Below are positions 32,491 to 41,968 of a stretch of DNA of 64,000 nt, one piece after another (the stretch's first letter is position 1; each line of letters begins with the position of its first letter). The DNA is taken from assembly GCF_020819595.1 (NCBI RefSeq), contig NZ_JAJHNP010000030.1, positions 30,002 through 94,001 on the forward strand, written 5' to 3'. The stretch is from Streptomyces barringtoniae (lineage in GTDB: Bacteria; Actinomycetota; Actinomycetes; Streptomycetales; Streptomycetaceae). Under the pieces are notes generated by a model that did not search any database, was not told where the DNA came from, and saw only the letters and a program-made list of their open reading frames with translations. The translations under genes and the position numbers were made by a program.

Positions 32491-33498
32491 ATGACCGCTT
32501 CGCCTGGCCGCCGTGTCCTGCTCGCCGCCCCCCGGGGCTACTGCGCCGGTGTGGACCGCGCCGTGATCGCCGTCGAGAAGGCCCTCGAACAGTACGGGGC
32601 CCCCATCTACGTCCGGCACGAGATCGTCCACAACAAGTACGTCGTGCAGACCCTGGAGAAGAAGGGCGCCGTCTTCGTCGAGCGGACGGAGGAGGTGCCA
32701 CCGGGCAACATCGTCATGTTCTCGGCGCACGGCGTCGCCCCGGTCGTGCACGAGGAGGCCGAGCAGGGCCGGCTCGCCACCATCGACGCCACCTGCCCCC
32801 TGGTCACCAAGGTCCACAAGGAAGCCGTCCGCTACGCCAAGGAGGACTACGACATCCTCCTGATCGGTCACGAGGGCCACGAGGAGGTCATCGGCACCTC
32901 CGGCGAGGCCCCCGAGCACATCCAGCTCGTCGACGGCCCCGGCGACGTCGACAAGGTCGAGGTCCGCGACCCCTCCAAGGTCGTCTGGCTGTCCCAGACC
33001 ACCCTCTCCGTGGACGAGACCATGGAGACCGTCGACGCCCTGAAGACCAAGTTCCCGGGTCTCGTCTCCCCGCCCAGCGACGACATCTGCTACGCCACGC
33101 AGAACCGCCAGCTCGCCGTGAAGCAGATGGGCGCCGAGGCCGAGCTGGTCATCGTGGTCGGCTCGCGCAACTCCTCCAACTCCAAGCGGCTCGTCGAGGT
33201 CGCCAAGCTCGCCGGCGCCCGCGAGGCCTACCTGGTGGACTTCGCCGACGAGATCGACGAGGCCTGGCTGGAGGGCGTGACGACGGTCGGTGTCACCTCC
33301 GGCGCCTCCGTCCCCGAGGTGCTCGTCGAGCAGGTCCTTCAGTGGCTCGGCGAGCGCGGTTACGGCGACGTGGAGATCGTCAAGGCCGCCGAGGAGTCCA
33401 TCACGTTCTCCCTCCCCAAGGAGCTCCGCCGCGACCTGCGCGAGGAGGCCGCCGGCCTGGTCGCCGAGCGCGGCGGCACCGGCACTTCCGAGAAGTGA
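32491..33498 (+). CDS. ispH: 4-hydroxy-3-methylbut-2-enyl diphosphate reductase
   Basis: A 335-residue iron-sulfur enzyme that performs the last step of the methylerythritol phosphate pathway, making IPP and DMAPP. Three cluster cysteines are visible: Cys18 (RGYCAGVDRAV), Cys102 (DATCPLVTKVH) and Cys200 (DDICYATQNR). VVGSRNSSNSKRLVEVA and TSGASVPEVLV complete the signature. ATG at 32491 was chosen from the family start and the -10 spacing. ppgK follows after 29 nt but has its own promoter-like sequence. Confidence 0.97.
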   Translation: MTASPGRRVLLAAPRGYCAGVDRAVIAVEKALEQYGAPIYVRHEIVHNKYVVQTLEKKGAVFVERTEEVPPGNIVMFSAHGVAPVVHEEAEQGRLATIDATCPLVTKVHKEAVRYAKEDYDILLIGHEGHEEVIGTSGEAPEHIQLVDGPGDVDKVEVRDPSKVVWLSQTTLSVDETMETVDALKTKFPGLVSPPSDDICYATQNRQLAVKQMGAEAELVIVVGSRNSSNSKRLVEVAKLAGAREAYLVDFADEIDEAWLEGVTTVGVTSGASVPEVLVEQVLQWLGERGYGDVEIVKAAEESITFSLPKELRRDLREEAAGLVAERGGTGTSEK

Positions 33499-33515
33499 CT
33501 GTCAGTCGTCCGTCG

Positions 33516-33521
33516 TAACGT
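33516..33521 (+). promoter_or_regulatory. Leaderless promoter of ppgK (-10 TAACGT)
   Basis: TAACGT ends 6 nt before the ATG at 33528, and the sequence between has no ribosome binding site. Confidence 0.45.
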
Positions 33522-33527
33522 GGTGCC

Positions 33528-34274
33528 ATGCAGATCTTCGGCGTGGACATCGGCGGATCCGGGATCAAGGGCGCCCCTGTGGACCTGGACAGGGGCGACC
33601 TGGCCAAGGAGCGCTGCAAGGTGCTCACCCCGCACCCGGCGACGCCCGACGGCGTGGCCGACGGGGTCAAGCAGGTCATCGACCACTTCGGCTGGACCGG
33701 CCCCGTCGGCCTGACCTTCCCCGGAGTGGTCACCGGCGGCGCCACGGTCCGTACGGCGGCGAACGTGGACAAGAGCTGGATCGACACCGACGCGCGCGCG
33801 TTGTTCAGCGGCAAGCTGGGCGGCCTGCCGGTGACGGTCGTCAACGACGCGGACGCGGCGGGCGTCGCCGAGATGCAGTTCGGCGCCGGCCGTGACCGCG
33901 GGGGCACGGTCGTCCTGCTCACCTTCGGCACCGGCATCGGCAGCGCCGTCTTCGTGGACGGCGTCCTCGTGCCGAACACGGAACTGGGCCACCTGGAGCT
34001 GGGCGGCCACGACGCGGAGCGGCGGGCCTCCAGCAAGGCCAAGGACGACCACGCCCTGAGCTGGGAGCAGTGGGCGCACCGCGTCCAGAAGTACCTGGCG
34101 CACGTGGAGATGCTGTTCTCGCCGGAGCTGTTCATCATCGGCGGCGGGGTCAGCCGCAAGGCCGACAAGTTCCTGCACCTCATCGACGGCGTCAAGGCCG
34201 AGATCGTGCCCGCGCAGCTGCAGAACAACGCGGGGATCGTGGGAGCGGCGATGAGAGCCGCCCAGGAGAGATGA
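33528..34274 (+). CDS. ppgK: Polyphosphate glucokinase (ROK family)
   Basis: A 248-residue cytoplasmic kinase that makes glucose 6-phosphate using polyphosphate or ATP. The phosphate-binding FGVDIGGSGIKGA, VVNDADAAGVAEM, LTFGTGIGSAVF and NTELGHLELGG motifs are present. The zinc-site cysteines of longer ROK proteins are absent, as in other actinobacterial PpgK. With glpX and the citric-acid-cycle genes it places sugar entry in this region. Confidence 0.93.
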   Translation: MQIFGVDIGGSGIKGAPVDLDRGDLAKERCKVLTPHPATPDGVADGVKQVIDHFGWTGPVGLTFPGVVTGGATVRTAANVDKSWIDTDARALFSGKLGGLPVTVVNDADAAGVAEMQFGAGRDRGGTVVLLTFGTGIGSAVFVDGVLVPNTELGHLELGGHDAERRASSKAKDDHALSWEQWAHRVQKYLAHVEMLFSPELFIIGGGVSRKADKFLHLIDGVKAEIVPAQLQNNAGIVGAAMRAAQER

Positions 34275-34306
34275 CCGGGTGACGGGGGACGGCCGCGGGC
34301 GTCGGC

Positions 34307-34888
34307 TCAGCTCCGGCGCCGGCGCCGCCGTACCCACAGCACCCGGCGTACCAGCACGATCACTCCGGCGACGAGCGTCCCTCCGTACAGCCAGCCGCAC
34401 TGGGTCGCGAGCCCGGTGAACAGCCCCATCAGGCTGCCGAGCAGCCCCCCGCCGCCGTCGGTGACGGGGATCAGCCCCACGGCGAACGCGATCGGTACGA
34501 CCACGGGGGCGGTCAGCAGGTCCCCGGCCCGCACCCACAGCGCGGTCAGCACGCACACCGGCACGAACAGCACGCCGTACACGGGTAGCGCCCCGTCCAG
34601 CAGCAGCGCGTCCAGGCAGCCGAGCAGGAACATCACGAGGGTGCAGAACAGTCCGCTGCCGAGCCCGGTGAGCCGGGGCCCCGGCAGCCGCGGCTCCGGC
34701 GACATGGGGCGGGCGGCGGACCCTGCCGGTCGCCCGCCGCTCCCGTACCGCCCCGGCCGCCGTGTCCCCTGCCCCGGCCCGCGCTCGCCGCCGGGCCCGC
34801 CCCGGGACTGCGGTGGAAGGTGCGCTGGCTGCTGCGGCCTGCCGCGTCGCGGTCCGTCGTTCGGGGATCGCCTTCCGTGTTGCTCCAC
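34307..34888 (-). CDS. DUF6542-type membrane protein
   Basis: A 193-residue protein with a 65-residue disordered, Arg/Gly/Pro-rich N-terminus and four hydrophobic helices (about residues 76-96, 100-118, 124-140 and 160-185), ending in an Arg-rich cluster. The pattern resembles the actinobacterial DUF6542 proteins, of unknown function. It is convergent with ppgK and divergent from ychF. The GTG start lacks a strong ribosome binding site, so the length of the N-terminal tail is uncertain. Confidence 0.65.
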   Translation of the reverse strand: MEQHGRRSPNDGPRRGRPQQPAHLPPQSRGGPGGERGPGQGTRRPGRYGSGGRPAGSAARPMSPEPRLPGPRLTGLGSGLFCTLVMFLLGCLDALLLDGALPVYGVLFVPVCVLTALWVRAGDLLTAPVVVPIAFAVGLIPVTDGGGGLLGSLMGLFTGLATQCGWLYGGTLVAGVIVLVRRVLWVRRRRRRS

Positions 34889-35072
34889 TGGACCAACTTA
34901 GGTCTGTTTATGTGCCGAATAGCCCATCAGACACGCCGGTGGGCAGAGCTTGGCCGGACGTTCGAAGCTCCCCGGAGCCGCCCGGCGCGGACGCCGTAGA
35001 CTGGTGGATCGGCCAGTGTGAGTCTCTGGCCCCTGGCAGCCCCTGGCCCACTCATGTACGGGAAGTCGCAAC

Positions 35073-36161
<1,089 letters not shown>

Positions 36162-36724
36162 CACGTCCGGCGAAAGGCCGTCTGACCTGCGGCGGAGCGG
36201 GTTGGGCGGCCTTTGCTGTCCGCACCGGGTCCGCGTCATGGCCGCGTCGGTGTGGCCGAGGCGCTCGGAGAAGGCGGCACCCAGCACCTCACCGAGCCCC
36301 CGAACCCACCCACCTCGCTCCCTTCCGCCACCACCTCCGCGGCGGCCGGCCCGAGGCATGGCCGCACGGGAACAGTGAACCCGGAATGCGCGGCGCCCCC
36401 GGGACCCGGAGACCCCTCGCGACGGACACCGCGGCTGAGGGCTCTCCCCGGATCGAGCCGTCGCCCCGTGTCGTGCTGCACGACCTGGCGATGCGGCGCG
36501 ACACCCTGCTGGTCCGCGCGGTGCGAGGGCTGGGCCCGAGGAACGGCCTTGCGGGCAACGCCGACTCTGCGGCGGTGCTGGTCACCCTGGGCGGAGTCAA
36601 CGTCCTGTGGCCTGTCACCTGGTGGCGCGGCCGTCTCGGCCGACGTACCTCAGGAGCCCGGCCCCTTGGCCCGCGGTAGCGCTTCAACTCGGGCCGCCGG
36701 CCGTTCGGTCGATGGCAGCTGGGC
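36162..36724. other. 563-bp interval between ychF and the SMP-30 gene
   Basis: No recognised gene. It contains the possible 97-codon frame at 36386-36679, described separately. I see no repeat or strong terminator. It marks the change from conserved core genes to a variable block. Confidence 0.5.
36386..36679 (+). pseudogene. Possible gene remnant or orphan ORF
   Basis: A 97-codon frame from ATG. Residues 30-75 (VVLHDLAMRRDTLLVRAVRG, then AGNADSAAVLVTLGGVNVLW) have the strong third-position G/C expected of real Streptomyces genes, while both ends do not. There is no ribosome binding site and I recognise no family. A decayed gene fragment is the simplest reading; a true small gene or chance frame remain possible. 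Confidence 0.25.
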
Positions 36725-37702
36725 TCATATCCCCGTCACCCGGGCCACCGTGAACGGCGTGGTCGGGGTCCCCGGTCCCATCGGGCCGCCCTTGTCGAAC
36801 TGGGAGCGGACGACGAGGAGGCCGTGGTGGGTGTGGGCCAGGGTGGTGGGGATCTGGAGGTCGGGCGTGGTCAGCGTGCGGGTCAGGTGGGCCTCGGTGC
36901 CGTCGGGGGAGAGGTGCCAGCGGGTCAGGGCGTTGGTCCGGTTGTGGGCCGCCCACAGGGTGCGGTGGGACAGCTCCAGGCCGTCGCCGTTCACCAAGTC
37001 GCTCCCGTACAGGGTGACTTGGCGGACCGACCCGTCGGTGACGTCGACCCGGTACAGGCCGCCGCCGGTCATGTCGACCGCGAACAGCAGGCGTCCGGTG
37101 GGGTCGGCGGCGATGCCGTTGAGGGTGTAGGCGTTCGGCGAGTGCGGAGGTACGGCCCCGCTCAGGTCGAAGTGTGCGGCCAGCGGCGCGCTGCCGCCCC
37201 GCGCCACCTCGGCCGGAGTGACCCGGTAGATCACCGGGCGCACGCTGTCGGTGGCGTACGCCGTGCCGTCCGCGCCGATCACGAGGTCGTTGATGAAGTG
37301 CGGGTCGCCCTGCGGCACCTGGAAGCGGGCCAGCAGGGAGCGGTCGCGCAGGTCGTAGACGTCGATTCCGGCGGTGTGGTCGATGACCCACAGGCGGCCC
37401 GCCCGGTCGGCCTTCAGGCCGTTGGCCGTCGTACGGCCGTCCGCGCCGGCCGGCAGGAAGACGCCGGCGGCGCGGCTGCCGGCGGCGGCCCGGTAGATCG
37501 CACCGGTCGTGAAGGAGCCGACGTACGCGTCGCCCGTGCGCGGGTCGAGGGCGATGCCCTCGGGGTAGGCCCGGTCGTCCGGCAGGGTGAAGGCGGTGGA
37601 GATGCGGGGACCGGTGGCCGCGGTCGCCCGGGGTGCGGCGAGGGCCACGGTCGCGGCGGCGGCGCCGGTCAGGAAGGTGCGGCGGTGGATCGAACGGGAC
37701 AC
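36725..37702 (-). CDS. Tat-exported SMP-30/gluconolactonase-like protein
   Basis: A 325-residue exported beta-propeller. SIHRRTFLTGAAAATVALAA is a twin-arginine signal. The mature part has repeated propeller blades: YPEGIALDPRTGDAYVGSFT, ANGLKADRAGRLWVIDHTAG, INDLVIGADGTAYATDS and LNGIAADPTGRLLFAVDM. SMP-30-like proteins are calcium-dependent lactonases or sugar-binding proteins; the substrate is not known. GTG at 37702 follows GAGAGG and starts just before the Arg pair. It is divergent from a MarR regulator across a perfect palindrome, so it is very likely under MarR control. Confidence 0.85.
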   Translation of the reverse strand: MSRSIHRRTFLTGAAAATVALAAPRATAATGPRISTAFTLPDDRAYPEGIALDPRTGDAYVGSFTTGAIYRAAAGSRAAGVFLPAGADGRTTANGLKADRAGRLWVIDHTAGIDVYDLRDRSLLARFQVPQGDPHFINDLVIGADGTAYATDSVRPVIYRVTPAEVARGGSAPLAAHFDLSGAVPPHSPNAYTLNGIAADPTGRLLFAVDMTGGGLYRVDVTDGSVRQVTLYGSDLVNGDGLELSHRTLWAAHNRTNALTRWHLSPDGTEAHLTRTLTTPDLQIPTTLAHTHHGLLVVRSQFDKGGPMGPGTPTTPFTVARVTGI

Positions 37703-37752
37703 GGCAGGTGCCTCTCGGTTCGGCTGCTCACTGTACGACGTGTGCAAAGCTA

Positions 37753-37768
37753 CATTAGAGCTCTAATG
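37753..37768. promoter_or_regulatory. MarR operator candidate CATTAGAGCTCTAATG
   Basis: A perfect 16-bp palindrome, A/T-rich, midway in the 128-bp region between the divergent SMP-30 and marR-like genes. Form and position are typical of MarR operators. An A/T-rich stretch with ATTAAT follows it at 37780-37790. Confidence 0.75.
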
Positions 37769-37817
37769 CTCGCTAGCGTATTAATTATCGCCAGGGTGTT
37801 CATCCTCGCCCAAGCAC

Positions 37818-37823
37818 TAATCT
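37818..37823 (+). promoter_or_regulatory. Leaderless promoter of the marR-like gene (-10 TAATCT)
   Basis: TAATCT ends 7 nt before the GTG at 37831, with no ribosome binding site between. Confidence 0.5.
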
Positions 37824-37830
37824 GGGCCGG

Positions 37831-38280
37831 GTGACCTCCATGCCCGCGTCCGAGCGCCTCGGCTCCCACCTCAAGCGGGCCGAGCAGGCCCTCAACGCCA
37901 CGAAGACCGCGGTCCTCAAGCCCGCGGGCCTGACCGTCGCCCAGTACGCCGCGCTGCTCCACCTCTCCGACAACCCCGGCATCTCCGCCGCCGCCCTGGC
38001 CCGGCTGTGCGGGGTCACCCCGCCGACCATGAACACTGTCCTGAAGAACCTCCAGGACCGCGGTCTGATCACCCGCAGCCCGCACGAGTGGCACAGGAAC
38101 GTCCTGGAGACCCGCCTCACGGACGAGGGCCGCGCCGTCATGACCGACGCCGACACGGCCGCCGTACGCGTCGAACGGGCCCTCGCCGCGGAGTTCACCG
38201 ACGCCGAGCGGGGCACCCTGACCGGGCTGCTCGCCCGCTGTGTCAGAGTCCTGGAGGAACAGCGCCCGGGAAGCTCATGA
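37831..38280 (+). CDS. MarR-family transcriptional regulator
   Basis: A 149-residue regulator: a dimerisation helix (9-30), the helix-turn-helix and wing (LTVAQYAALLHLSDNPGISA, ALARLCGVTPPTMNTVLKNL, RGLITRSPHEWHRNVLETRL) and a C-terminal helix. GTG at 37831 is supported by a -10 element 7 nt upstream; ATG three codons later is possible. It probably represses itself and the divergent SMP-30 gene by binding the palindrome at 37753. Its last 38 bp overlap the convergent serpin gene. Confidence 0.9.
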   Translation: MTSMPASERLGSHLKRAEQALNATKTAVLKPAGLTVAQYAALLHLSDNPGISAAALARLCGVTPPTMNTVLKNLQDRGLITRSPHEWHRNVLETRLTDEGRAVMTDADTAAVRVERALAAEFTDAERGTLTGLLARCVRVLEEQRPGSS

Positions 38281-39463
38281 CGGGCTCCGGCGCCGGATCC
38301 GTCACCCAGCCCGCCACCAGCACGAGACGCGACTCGCGGTCGACGGCGAGGAAGCCGAAGGGACGGTCGAAGACGACCCGGACGACCGTCGACTCGTAGC
38401 GGTACTGCGGCGGGGCGCTGCCCGGCTCCGCCATCACCGCCGTCACCGCCGCCGCGCGGAAGCCGAGCGCGCCGAACTGGGCCAGCGCCGACTGGCGGGC
38501 CGCGCCGATGGCGAGCGGGTAGTCGCTGACGCCGGGGAAATGGGCGTGCCGCGCATCCGTCGCAGCCGTCAGGCCGAACAGTCCCGCCAGGGCGAGCAGA
38601 TCGTGGTCGGCGCGCACCTCGTACGCCACCGTCCGCACATCCAGCGTCAGCGGCTCCGGCGCGACGGCCGGCTGCTGCTCCACGTACAGGCCCGGCCCCA
38701 CATGTCCGTGCGGCAGCGCGCCGCCGCCGGTGAGCGGCAGCGTCCGCTCGACGATCCCCACCCCGGCCGTGAGCACCTGGCCCGGGGCCATGCGCTCCTC
38801 CCCGAGCACCAGATGCACGTCGATGCCGTTGTCGCCGGGCACCGTCAGCGCGGTGACGAAGCCGTCCGGGGTGCCCGTCACACCCACCCGGTCCGGCCGC
38901 ACGCTCCTGCGGTGCAGGCCGCGCAGCGTACGCCCCTGCCAGGGGCCGGAGCCGGGCCGCAGCGGCAGCTCGGCAAACGGCTGCCGCCAGGTCGTGCGCA
39001 GCGCCAGGGCACTGGCCAGCACCATCCGCGCGTCCCGGGTCAGCGTCACCGGCATGCGCTCCACCAGCCCGCCCGTCCGCTCGGCCGCCCAGGCGTCCAG
39101 CCGCTCCTGCGCGGTGACGAGGTCGTCCCCGAACACCCCGTACGTCCCGGCCGGCACCCCGGCCCGCCACTCCTCCCGCAGGGTGAGCGCCTGGTGCGTC
39201 CACAGGCCGAGCGCCGCGTCCAGCCCGGACACGGACGCGAGCGCCGCCAGCAACTCGCGTGCGGCACCGGCCGCCTGGTCCGCCGGCAGACCGAGGGCCC
39301 CGCTCAGCTCGGCCCGCGCCGGGCCCGCGGCCCCGTCGGCCAGGAAGGCCAGCAGGGGCCAGACCCCCGGCGCGGAGAAGGCCGTTCCCTCCGGCAGGGC
39401 CTGCGCCCAGCGGGCCGTCAGCCCGTTGACCCGACGGACCGTCTCGGCGGTCACCTTGCTCAC
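38243..39463 (-). CDS. Serpin-like protein A
   Basis: A 406-residue serpin-family protein without a signal peptide. Near the C-terminus GFRAAAVTAV resembles the Ala-rich hinge of inhibitory serpins; about 17 variable residues (the reactive-centre loop) lead to VVFDRPFGFLAVDRESRLVLVAGWVTDP, the serpin signature and closing strands. GTG at 39463 follows GGAAGGA by 6 nt. It is 25 nt downstream of a paralogue and the two clearly arose by duplication. Serpins trap serine or cysteine proteases; target and in-cell role are unknown. The 3' end overlaps the marR-like gene. Confidence 0.85.
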   Translation of the reverse strand: MSKVTAETVRRVNGLTARWAQALPEGTAFSAPGVWPLLAFLADGAAGPARAELSGALGLPADQAAGAARELLAALASVSGLDAALGLWTHQALTLREEWRAGVPAGTYGVFGDDLVTAQERLDAWAAERTGGLVERMPVTLTRDARMVLASALALRTTWRQPFAELPLRPGSGPWQGRTLRGLHRRSVRPDRVGVTGTPDGFVTALTVPGDNGIDVHLVLGEERMAPGQVLTAGVGIVERTLPLTGGGALPHGHVGPGLYVEQQPAVAPEPLTLDVRTVAYEVRADHDLLALAGLFGLTAATDARHAHFPGVSDYPLAIGAARQSALAQFGALGFRAAAVTAVMAEPGSAPPQYRYESTVVRVVFDRPFGFLAVDRESRLVLVAGWVTDPAPEPVMSFPGAVPPGL

Positions 39464-39488
39464 TGATCGTCCTTCCACAGGGCCTTGC

Positions 39489-40724
39489 TCACTCGTCGTC
39501 CCACGAATCCTCCGGGTGCCTCCGGAAGGGCACGGGATCCGTCACCCACCCCGCCGCCAGCACCAGCCGCGAGTGCCGGTGCAGCGCGAGGAAGCCGAAG
39601 GGGCGGTCGAAGACGGCGTCCACTCGCCGCCTGACATGGCGCAGCGGCGGCATGCCGGCCCCGTACGCCCCGACCGTCGTGACCGCCGCCGCGTGGAAGC
39701 CCAGCGCCCCGAACCGCGCCAGGGCGCTCTGCGCGGCCGAGCCGACGGCCAGCGGGAAGCCGCTGATCCCCGGGAAGTGCCCCTGCCGGGTGTCCCGTGC
39801 CGTGGTCAGCCCGAACAGCTCGGGCCGCTGGAGCAGATCGTGGTCCGCCGTGATCTCGTACGCGGCCGTCAGGACGTCGAGAAGTGGCGGGGCGGGGGCG
39901 GGGCAGCGCTCCTCGACCACCCGCAGTCCCGGGCCCGCCTCCCCGTACGGCAGCCGGGAGCCCGGTACGACCGTGCGCGGCCCGTGCAGCAGGTCCACGC
40001 CCGCGCCGAGCACCCGGCCCGGCGCCGTCCCCTCCTCGCCCAGCAGCAGATGCACGTCCAGCACGTCCGTGCCGGGCACCTTCAGTTCGGTGACCCAGCC
40101 GTGCGGGGTGTCGGCGACGCCGACCCCGTCCAGCAGGGTGCTCCTGTGCCGCAGGCCCAACCGCTCGGTGGCGGCCCAGGGTTCGTACGCCGTCTCCAGC
40201 GGAACCTCGTCGAAGGGGCTGAGCCACCTGGTGCGCATCGTCAGCGCCCCGGCCAGCACCAGCTCGGTGTCCTCGTCCAGCGTGGCCGGCATCCGGTCGA
40301 TCAGCCCGCCGGTACGGTGCGCCGCCCAGGCGTCCAGCGCTCGCCGGTCGGCGCCGAGGTCCCCGGTGAGCACGCCGTGCGCCTCGGCGGGCAGCCCCGC
40401 CTCCCACTCCGGGACGACCTGCACCGTCCGCTTCGTCCACAGACCGACGGCGGAGCCCACACCGGGCAGGCCGCCCAGCGCGCCGAGCAACTCCCGTGCG
40501 GCACCGGCCGCCTGATCCGCCGGCAGCCCGATGGCCTCGCTCAGCTCGGCCCGCGCCGGGCCCGACGCGCCGTCCGCCAGCAACGCCAGCAGCGGCCAGA
40601 CCCCGGCCGCCGAGAAGACCGTGCCGTCCTGGATCGTTGCCGCCCAGCGTTTGGTGAGCCCGTTCACCGCCCGGACGACCTCGTCGCCCACCCGGTTCCC
40701 GGGCAGGGTGGTGTCCACCCTCAT
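39489..40724 (-). CDS. Serpin-like protein B
   Basis: A 411-residue paralogue of serpin A, alignable over its full length (for example GVWPLLALLADGASGPARAE and GLPADQAAGAARELL). The hinge is HAAAVTTVGAYGAGMPP, with an Arg-rich loop (LRHVRRRVDAVF) unlike A, before FDRPFGFLALHRHSRLVLAA. The different loops suggest different protease targets. ATG at 40724 follows a GGGGGG-rich site; a longer frame adds ten residues. No signal peptide is present. It heads a two-gene operon, and the upstream 490 bp hold a probable gene remnant. Confidence 0.85.
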   Translation of the reverse strand: MRVDTTLPGNRVGDEVVRAVNGLTKRWAATIQDGTVFSAAGVWPLLALLADGASGPARAELSEAIGLPADQAAGAARELLGALGGLPGVGSAVGLWTKRTVQVVPEWEAGLPAEAHGVLTGDLGADRRALDAWAAHRTGGLIDRMPATLDEDTELVLAGALTMRTRWLSPFDEVPLETAYEPWAATERLGLRHRSTLLDGVGVADTPHGWVTELKVPGTDVLDVHLLLGEEGTAPGRVLGAGVDLLHGPRTVVPGSRLPYGEAGPGLRVVEERCPAPAPPLLDVLTAAYEITADHDLLQRPELFGLTTARDTRQGHFPGISGFPLAVGSAAQSALARFGALGFHAAAVTTVGAYGAGMPPLRHVRRRVDAVFDRPFGFLALHRHSRLVLAAGWVTDPVPFRRHPEDSWDDE

Positions 40725-40841
40725 TCCGCCCCCCGTTCGTGCCCCGCTTGCCATGCCCGGTCGTACGTCGGCCCGGCCACCGGCCGTTCACCGGTCCCGA
40801 GCGCTGCCGTCGCCCGCCCCAGGAGCACGGTACCGGTGCCG

Positions 40842-41063
40842 ATGCCCCCGCCTCCCGACCCCCACCAGCCACAAGGGCCGTATCAGCCACAAGGGCCGTG
40901 CCGGCCGGGACCGCTGGGAGGCCGCCCTCGGCCTGATCGAGCCGCACGGGTCGGTCACCGTACGGAAGGCCTTGGGCCTGGCAACGCCCCGCCCCGGGGG
41001 CGACGACGGTGCGGACACGCGCCCAGGTGTGAGCACGGTTCAGGTGTGAGGACGGCCGCGTGA
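40842..41063 (+). pseudogene. Remnant of a Pro/Gln-rich N-terminus (DUF4190-type?)
   Basis: The frame opens MPPPPDPHQPQGPYQPQGP, built on an 18-nt direct repeat. This is a style of N-terminus seen in Streptomyces DUF4190 membrane proteins. After about 25 codons the codon bias collapses into Arg-rich nonsense (RGRRRCGHAPRCEHG) with no membrane helices, so the gene seems truncated and decayed. A chance frame cannot be excluded. Confidence 0.35.
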
Positions 41064-41122
41064 GCGCATCTATGCGTCTATAGGGAGAAAGTGCCTGGGT
41101 AAAGCCTTCCCCCATCCCGTGT

Positions 41123-41199
41123 AATCACATCGAGTGATTCTCTGGCCTTTGCTTGCGTGGCACAACCCAGGGTTGCCAGGCTGTTGCTGTCTGTACAAC
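41123..41199. promoter_or_regulatory. Operator-like repeats upstream of the GntR gene
   Basis: Three dyads: AATCAC-N5-GTGATT (41123-41139), CAACCC-A-GGGTTG (41163-41175) and GTTG-N9-CAAC (41183-41199). The last two share CAAC/GTTG half-sites and lie within 55 bp of the GntR start, fitting autoregulation by a dimeric repressor. Confidence 0.45.
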
Positions 41200-41215
41200 C
41201 TGATGGGAGCGGCCA

Positions 41216-41968
41216 GTGACTTTCGGTGAGCAGCCGGCGTACCTGCGTGTCGCGGGTGATCTCCGCAAGAAGATCGTCGACGGTTCACTGCCGCCTCACA
41301 CCCGCCTGCCCTCCCAGGCCCGCATCCGCGAGGAGTACGGCGTCTCGGACACCGTCGCGCTGGAGGCCCGCAAGGTGCTGATGGCCGAGGGGCTCGTCGA
41401 GGGCCGGTCCGGTTCGGGGACCTATGTACGCGAGCGCCCGGTGCCCCGCCGCGTGGCCCGCTCCGGATACCGCCCCTCCAGCGGGGCCACGCCCTTCCGG
41501 CAGGAGCAGGCCGACGCCTCGGTGCGCGGCACCTGGGAATCGAGCAGCGAACAGAGCGAGGCCGGGACCGCCATCGCCGAGCGGCTGTGCATCCAGGTCG
41601 GCGACCGGGTCATGCGCACCAGGTACCTGTTCCGGGAGGCCGGCGAGCCGATGATGCTCTCCACCTCCTGGGAGCCCCTCGCCGTCACCGGCCGCACCCC
41701 GGTGATGCTGCCCGAGGAGGGGCCGCTCGGCGGCATGGGCGTGGTCGAGCGCATGCGCGCCATCGACGTCATCGTGGACAACGTCACCGAGGAGGTCGGC
41801 GCCCGCCCCGGCCTGGCCGAGGAACTGCACGTGCTCGGCGGCGTCCCCGGCCACGTGGTCCTGGTCGTCCACCGCACGTACTACGCCTCCGGCCGCCCGG
41901 TGGAAACGGCCGATGTGGTGATCCCGGCGGACCGATACCAGGTGGCTTATCACTTGCCGGTGAGGTGA
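41216..41968 (+). CDS. GntR/UTRA-family transcriptional regulator
   Basis: A 250-residue regulator of the HutC subfamily. The winged helix is at residues 5-75 (AYLRVAGDLRKKIVDGSLPP, LPSQARIREEYGVSD, GRSGSGTYVRER), and a UTRA ligand domain spans 95-245 with RTRYLFREAGEPMMLSTSWE and VVHRTYYASGRPVETADVVI. HutC-type proteins bind small sugars, histidine derivatives or similar effectors. No metabolic genes are adjacent, so the effector is unknown. GTG at 41216 follows GGGAGC. Confidence 0.9.
   Translation: MTFGEQPAYLRVAGDLRKKIVDGSLPPHTRLPSQARIREEYGVSDTVALEARKVLMAEGLVEGRSGSGTYVRERPVPRRVARSGYRPSSGATPFRQEQADASVRGTWESSSEQSEAGTAIAERLCIQVGDRVMRTRYLFREAGEPMMLSTSWEPLAVTGRTPVMLPEEGPLGGMGVVERMRAIDVIVDNVTEEVGARPGLAEELHVLGGVPGHVVLVVHRTYYASGRPVETADVVIPADRYQVAYHLPVR

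Larger units (their letters stand above)
40725..41215. other. 491-bp interval between serpin B and the GntR gene
   Basis: Contains the probable remnant at 40842-41063 and, near the GntR start, several inverted repeats described separately. No intact gene is supported. Confidence 0.5.
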
